Shown piece by piece: positions 32,480 to 37,137 of a stretch of 37,137 nt of DNA. The DNA is from Acidimicrobiaceae bacterium (lineage in GTDB: Bacteria > Actinomycetota > Acidimicrobiia > Acidimicrobiales > MedAcidi-G1). The translations under genes were made by a program, and so were the position numbers. The notes beneath the pieces were generated by a model, which saw nothing but the letters and a program-made list of their open reading frames with translations, ran no database searches and was not told where the DNA came from. Positions within the stretch are counted from its first letter, which is position 1. Each line of letters opens with the position of its first letter. The stretch spans positions 1-37,137 of the forward strand of contig NZBE01000018.1 of NCBI GenBank assembly GCA_002687745.1. The letters run 5' to 3'.

Positions 32480-33043
32480 ATGCCGATCATCACCACCAAC
32501 GACCTCAAGAACGGGATGACCCTCGAGCTCGACAACACCCTGTTCTCAGTGGTCGAGTTCCAGCACGTAAAGCCCGGCAAGGGCCACGCCTTCGTACGCA
32601 CCACCCTAAAGAACTCCCGCACAGGAGCCGTCATCGACCGCACCTTCCGCGCCGGCGAGAAGGTCGAGCGGGCGATCATCGACAAGCGGGCCATGCAGTT
32701 CCTCTACCGCGACGGCACCGACTACGTGTTCATGGATGCCGAGACCTACGACCAGCTGACCGTCAGCCCCGAGACGCTGGGCGAGGCATCTGACTACCTC
32801 GTCGAGCAGAACACGGCAATGCTCCTGATGTACGGCGAGGACGTGATCGGTGTCGACCTCCCGGCATCCGTTGAACTGACCATCACCGAAACCGAGCCGG
32901 GCCTGCAGGGCGACCGCGTATCCGGTGCACGCAAGCCCGCAACCCTTGAGACAGGCCTCGTCGTCTCCGTACCCCTGTTCATCGAAAAGGGCGAACAGGT
33001 CAAGGTCGACACCCGCACCGGCGAATACCTCAGCAGGGTCTGA
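32480..33043 (+). CDS. efp: Translation elongation factor P
   Basis: EF-P (187 residues) rescues ribosomes stalled on polyproline. The three beta domains are present. The tip of domain I reads KPGKGHAF with Lys at position 34, the residue that is modified in many bacteria; this is the Lys type, not the Arg type. In actinobacteria this Lys is often left unmodified, and I see no epmA or ymfI here. The window itself encodes Pro-rich proteins (the DUF3048 lipoprotein linker). ATG 32480 is preceded by a weak Shine-Dalgarno (GCGAGA). Confidence 0.96.
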   Translation: MPIITTNDLKNGMTLELDNTLFSVVEFQHVKPGKGHAFVRTTLKNSRTGAVIDRTFRAGEKVERAIIDKRAMQFLYRDGTDYVFMDAETYDQLTVSPETLGEASDYLVEQNTAMLLMYGEDVIGVDLPASVELTITETEPGLQGDRVSGARKPATLETGLVVSVPLFIEKGEQVKVDTRTGEYLSRV

Positions 33044-33072
33044 GCCGGGCAGGCAGCAGCACCCACCAGACC

Positions 33073-33492
33073 ATGTCGCACAGGCCCGGAGATGCAATCG
33101 GCTCACGACGTGAGGCCCGGGAGACCGCTCTCGGCCTGCTCTACGCCGCCCACGCGCGGGGAGTGGACCCACTGGAGGTACTTGCCGAACAACCCGTCCC
33201 ACCCGAGCCCTACACCGTCCAACTGGTGGAGGGAGTTGCCGGCAACATCCAGGAACTCGACGACCTGATCGGCAGCTACTCCGAGGGATGGAGCACCGGG
33301 CGCATGCCCGCAATAGACCTCGTGCTCATCCGCATGGCTGTCTACGAGCTTGCCCACCAACCCGAGGTGCCGACCTCGGCGGTGCTGTCCGAGCTCGTGG
33401 AGTTGGTGGGCGAGTACTCCACCGAGAAGTCCGGAAAGTTCGTAAACGGGGTCGTCGCGCGAATTGCCGAGGAACTCCGGCCCGCTGGCTGA
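33073..33492 (+). CDS. nusB: Transcription antitermination factor NusB
   Basis: NusB (139 residues) binds boxA with NusE in rRNA antitermination. The all-helical fold is evident, with SRREARETALGLLYAA, the IDLVLIRMAVYEL segment and FVNGVVARIAEEL at the end. ATG 33073 begins with a short variable tail before the conserved helix. The efp-nusB pair is typical. In Streptomyces bldD follows nusB; here a 253-base gap leads to the pyr operon. Confidence 0.95.
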   Translation: MSHRPGDAIGSRREARETALGLLYAAHARGVDPLEVLAEQPVPPEPYTVQLVEGVAGNIQELDDLIGSYSEGWSTGRMPAIDLVLIRMAVYELAHQPEVPTSAVLSELVELVGEYSTEKSGKFVNGVVARIAEELRPAG

Positions 33493-33681
33493 TCCCACCT
33501 GTTCGACAGCAACACCGTTCCGACCGCGGCGCCGCCGCAATGGCCGGAGAAGGCCGGGAGTTGGTCGGTCGAGGTCGGCGCCAGTGTCGGGTTTCGACGA
33601 GCGAGCGTGGTCTGCGAGGGAGCGGAGCCCGGCGATGGCGACGACCGGGAGGACGGTGCGCGCGACCGTAGCGCCCGCGGG

Positions 33682-33687
33682 TAGGGT
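33682..33687 (+). promoter_or_regulatory. -10 box TAGGGT, probable promoter of the pyr operon
   Basis: TAGGGT lies in the nusB-pyrR gap. A transcript starting near 33694 would carry the PyrR-binding loop about 10-30 bases from its 5' end. A GTG at 33700 opens only a five-codon frame. No -35 hexamer is convincing. Confidence 0.45.
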
Positions 33688-33705
33688 CTGTTCTCGACCG
33701 TGAAG

Positions 33706-33723
33706 CGGGTCCCGTGAGGCCCG
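33706..33723 (+). promoter_or_regulatory. PyrR-binding RNA loop upstream of pyrR
   Basis: The RNA reads GGGUCC-CGUGA-GGC with flanking CGGG (33706-33709) and CCCG (33720-33723) able to pair. This fits the core of the PyrR-binding loop, UCC-NGNGA-GGY, known from Bacillus and actinobacterial pyr operons. UMP-bound PyrR would hold this hairpin. It ends 8 bases before the Shine-Dalgarno GAGGAG at 33732. Matching by eye; no covariance search was possible. Confidence 0.65.
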
Positions 33724-33731
33724 GACGGATC

Positions 33732-33737
33732 GAGGAG
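33732..33737 (+). promoter_or_regulatory. Strong Shine-Dalgarno GAGGAG for ATG 33746
   Basis: GAGGAG is spaced 8 bases from ATG 33746, the ideal distance and one of the best ribosome sites in the window. It favours initiation at 33746 rather than at ATG 33812, which has none. Confidence 0.6.
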
Positions 33738-33745
33738 ACAGGTCA

Positions 33746-34312
33746 ATGGCCGAGAGAGAACGCAGTCAGACGCCCCCGTTCGGGGGCGTTTTTGTCGCCC
33801 ATGCACGGATCATGACCGCCGACGACATGGGTCGTGCGATCCTGCGGATGGCGCACGAGATCATCGAACGCAATCACGGCCTCGACGGTCTTGTAGTGGT
33901 CGGCCTGCAGACGGGTGGAGTGCCGGTGGCTGAGCGCCTCGTAGAGGCCCTCGAGGACATTGAGGGAACCAGGCCGCCGCTGGGCTGTCTCGACGTGGCC
34001 CTGTACCGCGACGACATCGGTATCCGACCGGTTGTGCCGGAGGCCGCAACCGAACTTCCGGCCGACATCGACAACAGCCTGGTCGTGCTCGTCGACGACG
34101 TCTTGTTCACCGGTCGCACGATCCGGGCGGCGATGGATGCCGTCTGCGACTACGGGAGACCCCGGTCGGTCCAGTTGGCGGTGATGATCGACCGTGGACA
34201 CCGGGAGTTGCCGATCAGGCCCGACTACGTCGGCAAGAACCTTCCAACCCGGCGGGACGAGGTCGTCGATGTCCATCCGCTGGGTGTCGACCTGGGGTCG
34301 GTGGAGAAGTGA
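33746..34312 (+). CDS. pyrR: Bifunctional pyr operon regulator / uracil phosphoribosyltransferase PyrR
   Basis: PyrR (188 residues from ATG 33746) binds pyr mRNA when loaded with UMP and has uracil phosphoribosyltransferase activity. The family core begins at MTADDMGRAILRMAHEIIERN. The PRPP loop is VVLVDDVLFTGRTIRAAMDA, and LYRDDIGIRP and VDRGHRELPIRPDYVGKN are also present. The start is uncertain. ATG 33746 has a perfect Shine-Dalgarno but adds 22 residues whose codons (AGA, AGT, TTT) are rare here, and the stretch contains a terminator hairpin. ATG 33812 gives the family N-terminus without a ribosome site. The TGA overlaps pyrB as GTGA. Confidence 0.93.
   Translation: MAERERSQTPPFGGVFVAHARIMTADDMGRAILRMAHEIIERNHGLDGLVVVGLQTGGVPVAERLVEALEDIEGTRPPLGCLDVALYRDDIGIRPVVPEAATELPADIDNSLVVLVDDVLFTGRTIRAAMDAVCDYGRPRSVQLAVMIDRGHRELPIRPDYVGKNLPTRRDEVVDVHPLGVDLGSVEK
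33770..33793 (+). terminator. Intrinsic terminator/attenuator hairpin in the pyrR leader
   Basis: ACGCCCCC (33770-33777) pairs perfectly with GGGGGCGT (33782-33789) around a GTTC loop, and the T run covers 33789-33793. It is the only hairpin in the window with a real T tract. It lies 24 bases after ATG 33746 and before ATG 33812. This is the expected place and form of a pyr attenuator. Confidence 0.85.
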
Positions 34313-35286
34313 GCACAGCAGTTGCAGGCCGGAGGCACCTGTTGGGTATCGACGGGATGTCCCGTGACGACATCGCGGGGATCCTGGACCTGACCGACAC
34401 GTTCGCCGAGGTCGCCAGGCGTCCGATTCCGAAGGTTCCGGCCCTGCGTGGGCGAACGGTGGCATCGTTGTTCTTCGAGGACTCGACGCGGACGCGGATG
34501 TCCTTTGAGACTGCTGCCAGGCGGTTGTCGGCCGACACCATGACCTTTACTGCGGGTTCATCGTCGCTGAGCAAGGGTGAGAGCCTTCGGGACACGGTCG
34601 AGGTGATCGGTTCGTACGGCGCGGACGCCATCGTGGTTCGCCACGCAATGGCCGGTACCGCCCACAGGTTGGTGGACTGGACCGATGCATGTGTGATCAA
34701 CGCCGGCGACGGGTGTCACGAGCATCCCACCCAGGCTCTGCTCGACTGCTACACGCTTCGTGAGAGTCTCGGTGATCTGGACGGTATGAGGATCGCCATC
34801 GTCGGCGACATCCGCAGTTCCCGTGTTGCCCGCTCCAATGTGTTGGCCTTCTCGCTGCTGGGCGCCGAGGTGGTGCTGGTGGCTCCGCCGACGCTGCTGC
34901 CTCCATCCATCGACGGCTGGCCGGTGACGGTCTCCCACGACCTGGACGCGGTGCTTCCCGACCTGAATGCCTGTTACCTGTTGCGGATGCAGAGGGAGCG
35001 GATCACCGAGGGGCTTGTGCCTTCCATGCGCGAGTATGCGACCGATTACGGGCTGGATGCCCGTCGGGCCGACCTGTTGTCGGCCGATGCCGTGATCCTG
35101 CATCCGGGCCCCACCAATCCGGGAGTCGAGTTGACGACAGCGGTGGTGACCGATTCCCGCTCGGTGATCCTGGATCAGGTGTCGAACGGCGTATCCGTAC
35201 GCATGGCCGTGTTGTTCATGCTGCTGGGTTCAGGCGTGGACCTGGCGCCCGACCAGTCCGGAGCCGACCAGGAGGTGGGCGGGTGA
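34309..35286 (+). CDS. pyrB: Aspartate carbamoyltransferase catalytic subunit
   Basis: PyrB (325 residues) joins carbamoyl phosphate and aspartate. Carbamoyl-phosphate binding residues are seen in FFEDSTRTRMSFE and HPTQALLD; the SLSKGESLRDT loop and the HPGPTNPGVEL C-terminal motif are present. No pyrI regulatory subunit is next to it. GTG 34309 overlaps the pyrR stop, and the pyrB stop overlaps pyrC in the same way. Codons end in G or T more often than in the genes before 33 kb. Confidence 0.96.
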   Translation: MSTAVAGRRHLLGIDGMSRDDIAGILDLTDTFAEVARRPIPKVPALRGRTVASLFFEDSTRTRMSFETAARRLSADTMTFTAGSSSLSKGESLRDTVEVIGSYGADAIVVRHAMAGTAHRLVDWTDACVINAGDGCHEHPTQALLDCYTLRESLGDLDGMRIAIVGDIRSSRVARSNVLAFSLLGAEVVLVAPPTLLPPSIDGWPVTVSHDLDAVLPDLNACYLLRMQRERITEGLVPSMREYATDYGLDARRADLLSADAVILHPGPTNPGVELTTAVVTDSRSVILDQVSNGVSVRMAVLFMLLGSGVDLAPDQSGADQEVGG

Positions 35287-36575
35287 ACCTCGTGCTGCGT
35301 GGTGGAACGGTCGTCGATTCACAGGGGGAGAGGGTTGTCGACGTGGAGATCGGCGACGATGGTCGCATCGCCTCGGTCGGCAGTGGTCTGAGCGGCGACA
35401 GCAACCTGGACGCCTCAGGCTGTGTCGTCGCCCCGGGTTTCGTGGACCTGCACGTCCACCTCAGGGAGCCCGGCCAGGAGGATGCCGAGACAATCCAGAC
35501 CGGATCCCGGGGAGGTGCCCTGGGTGGCTTTACGGCGCTGGTGGCCATGCCGAACACCGAGCCGGCTGCGGACTGTGCCGCGGTGGTGGAACAGGTCAGG
35601 CATCTGGGGTCGGCGGCGCTCTGTGAGATCGTGCCGACGGCGGCGATGACCGTGGGTCGCCTCGGTTCCGACATGGCTCCAATGGGGGAGTTGGTCGACA
35701 TGGGTGTCGGCATGTTCACCGACGACGGTACGGGCGTCCAGGACCCGAGGCTGATGCGTCGCATCATGGAGTACTCGACCGGCCTGACAGCCCGTCTGGG
35801 CCGGCCTGTGGTGCTTGCCCAGCACTGTGAGGTCTCGGCGCTCTCCGAGGGCGGATACATGCACGAGGGTGACTGGTCGTCGCGGCTCGGCATTCCCGGT
35901 CAGCCTGCCGAAGCCGAGGAACTGATGGTCATGCGTGACATCGCCCTGGTGCGCCTGACCGGCGCCCACATGCACTTCCAGCACCTGTCCACGGCCAGTT
36001 CTGTGGCAATGGTCCGGGGGGCCAAGGCCGCCGGCCTGCCTGTTACAGCCGAGGCCACGACCCACCATTTCAGCCTCACCGATGCAGCGTGTGCGTCATT
36101 TGACCCGGTATTCAAGGTGCACCCGCCGCTGCGTACCGACGCCGACGTGGCAGCCGTGCGCAAGGGCCTGGCTGACGGCACGATCGATGCCATCGCCACC
36201 GATCACGCCCCCCACACAGACCACTCAAAGGAGCAGCCGTTCGACCTGGCTCCACCGGGGATGCTCGGCCTCGAGACGGCGTTCTCGCTGGCTCTGGAGG
36301 ACTCCGGGTTGGACCTGCCGGAGATCCTGGCGCTCATGTCGTGGCGCCCGGCGGCCATCGCCGGTATCGGTGACCGGCACGGAAGCCCTGTCGTGGCGGG
36401 CAGTCACGCGAACCTCTGTGTGATCGACCCTGACGAGACCTGGACGGTCGCGGGCAGGGCCATGGCCAGCCCCAGTTCCAACACGCCCTATGAGGGGCGC
36501 ACCCTGCGGGGCAGGGTGAGGCACACCATCTGTGCAGGTGAGCCCGTGGTCGTTGATGGCGAGGCGCGGAGGTGA
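35283..36575 (+). CDS. pyrC: Dihydroorotase, class I
   Basis: This dihydroorotase (430 residues) closes the ring of carbamoyl-aspartate. Metal ligands are in DLHVHLREPGQEDAETI (HxH), the MFTDDGTGV Asp, LAQHCE, EATTHH and the catalytic IATDHAPH. This pattern is that of the class I enzymes, which often work in complex with PyrB. The start is GTG 35283, overlapping pyrB by 4 bases; the stop overlaps carA as GTGA. Confidence 0.95.
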   Translation: MNLVLRGGTVVDSQGERVVDVEIGDDGRIASVGSGLSGDSNLDASGCVVAPGFVDLHVHLREPGQEDAETIQTGSRGGALGGFTALVAMPNTEPAADCAAVVEQVRHLGSAALCEIVPTAAMTVGRLGSDMAPMGELVDMGVGMFTDDGTGVQDPRLMRRIMEYSTGLTARLGRPVVLAQHCEVSALSEGGYMHEGDWSSRLGIPGQPAEAEELMVMRDIALVRLTGAHMHFQHLSTASSVAMVRGAKAAGLPVTAEATTHHFSLTDAACASFDPVFKVHPPLRTDADVAAVRKGLADGTIDAIATDHAPHTDHSKEQPFDLAPPGMLGLETAFSLALEDSGLDLPEILALMSWRPAAIAGIGDRHGSPVVAGSHANLCVIDPDETWTVAGRAMASPSSNTPYEGRTLRGRVRHTICAGEPVVVDGEARR

Positions 36576-37137
36576 GCAGGCGCAGCCCGGTTGAGGCACA
36601 TCTGGTCCTGGCCGACGGTTCGATCTTTGAGGGCGAGGCGATCGGAGCGGTTGCCCCCGAAGGCGTGGCCACCGGCGAGGTTGTCTTCAACACGGTCCTT
36701 GCGGGCTACCAGGAGGTCATCACCGATCCGTCGTACGCCGGCCAGATAATCACGTTCACGTACCCCCACATCGGCAACTACGGAGTCAACGACGCCGACA
36801 GCGAGAGTCGCCGTCCCTTCTGCGGCGGTGTGGTCGTGCGCGACCTGGCGCGGCGCCACAGCAACTGGCGGGCCGGTGGTGACCTGGACTCAATGCTCGT
36901 GGCCCACGGGGTGGCGGGTATCGCCGGGGTGGACACGAGGCGCCTCACCCGGCACCTGCGCGACGAGGGTGCCATGCCGGGGGCGTTCGGAACGGCCGAC
37001 CAGGCCACGCTGACGGCCGCTGCGGCCAACGCCTCCGGTACCGATGGCGTGGACATGGTGGCCGGCGTGACCTGCGAGCAGGCCTACACGGTGGCCTCCA
37101 CCGGCGGTGGGCGCCGGATAGTCGCCTACGACCTGGG
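36572..37137 (+). CDS. carA: Carbamoyl-phosphate synthase small subunit, N-terminal part (cut by window edge)
   Basis: The visible 188 codons cover the N-terminal domain of CarA. Blocks such as LVLADGSIFEGEAIG, GEVVFNTVLAGYQEVITDPSYAGQIITFTYPHIGNYG and AGIAGVDTRRLTRHLRDEGAM identify it. The glutaminase domain with the catalytic Cys lies beyond the window. CarA supplies ammonia to CarB for carbamoyl phosphate, the substrate of PyrB. GTG 36572 overlaps the pyrC stop. Confidence 0.95.
   Translation, partial: MSRRSPVEAHLVLADGSIFEGEAIGAVAPEGVATGEVVFNTVLAGYQEVITDPSYAGQIITFTYPHIGNYGVNDADSESRRPFCGGVVVRDLARRHSNWRAGGDLDSMLVAHGVAGIAGVDTRRLTRHLRDEGAMPGAFGTADQATLTAAAANASGTDGVDMVAGVTCEQAYTVASTGGGRRIVAYDL

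Noticed and set aside
33493-33700. Replication origin suggested by the skew change
   Set aside because: No dnaA, dnaN or gyrB nearby, no cluster of DnaA boxes seen, and the change is based on a few counted rows.
33583-33703. GTG-started 39-codon ORF between nusB and pyrR
   Set aside because: Its residues mirror the G-rich repeat-like DNA, no -10 box or Shine-Dalgarno precedes it, and it runs over the pyr promoter.
33801-33815. Four-codon ORF (MHGS) overlapping ATG 33812
   Set aside because: Too short to distinguish from chance and without its own initiation signal.
1-37137. tRNA, rRNA, CRISPR or mobile element
   Set aside because: The gaps are short and I saw no cloverleaf, CCA-ended stem, regularly spaced repeats, transposase or integrase.

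Overview
The window is a dense, almost entirely plus-strand stretch of core chromosome from a high-GC Gram-positive bacterium, most likely an actinobacterium. The evidence is a phosphatidylinositol mannoside (PIM) biosynthesis cluster, strong C/G-ending codon use, many GTG starts, and a gene order that closely follows the actinobacterial order (PIM genes, pdxS-pdxT, yebC, ruvCAB, secDF, rel, hisS, alaS, ruvX, mltG, aroE, aroK, aroB, efp, nusB, pyrR, pyrB, pyrC, carA). A deep branch such as Acidimicrobiia is my guess; the sequence read by eye cannot prove it. I see no insertion sequence, prophage, CRISPR array, tRNA or rRNA.

Layout. 1-1.7 kb: the tail of an unidentified gene, a ComF-type phosphoribosyltransferase and two small membrane proteins of unknown function. 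1.8-6.6 kb: phosphatidylinositol-phosphate synthase, a PatA-type acyltransferase, PimA, an M48/HtpX-like protein that has lost its zinc protease motif, and a DUF3048 lipoprotein. 6.7-8.9 kb: pdxS-pdxT (vitamin B6) and yebC. 9.0-11.2 kb: ruvC-ruvA-ruvB. 11.2-13.4 kb: queA-tgt (queuosine), where Tgt lacks three of its four zinc ligands. 13.5-18.8 kb: yajC-secD-secF, a 29-codon small ORF, and the Rel (p)ppGpp enzyme. 18.8-21.9 kb: hisS-aspS. 21.9-26.2 kb: rarA, a small membrane protein, alaS. 26.2-33.5 kb: ruvX-mltG-aroE-prepilin peptidase, aroK-aroB-aroQ-M24 peptidase-efp-nusB. 33.7 kb to the end: the pyr operon (pyrR-pyrB-pyrC-carA, the last cut by the window edge).

Genes within each operon are packed with ATGA/GTGA overlaps, so translation is probably coupled. 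At operon starts a different pattern repeats: a TAG-N-N-T-like -10 box lies only 6-9 bases before the ATG or GTG. I find twelve such cases, which suggests that leaderless mRNAs are routine here. In several intergenic gaps a GC-rich hairpin without a T tract lies immediately before this -10 box. Two of the leaderless starts belong to tiny ORFs whose stop codons touch the start of a major gene (pimA, rel).

The best candidates for new biology are: the pyrR leader, where a PyrR-binding-loop match, a strong Shine-Dalgarno and an intrinsic terminator lie in a row and the terminator sits inside the 5' part of the open pyrR frame; the zinc-site-less Tgt; the pseudoprotease in the PIM cluster; and the leaderless small ORFs before rel and pimA. 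I did not find a wholly novel multi-gene system.
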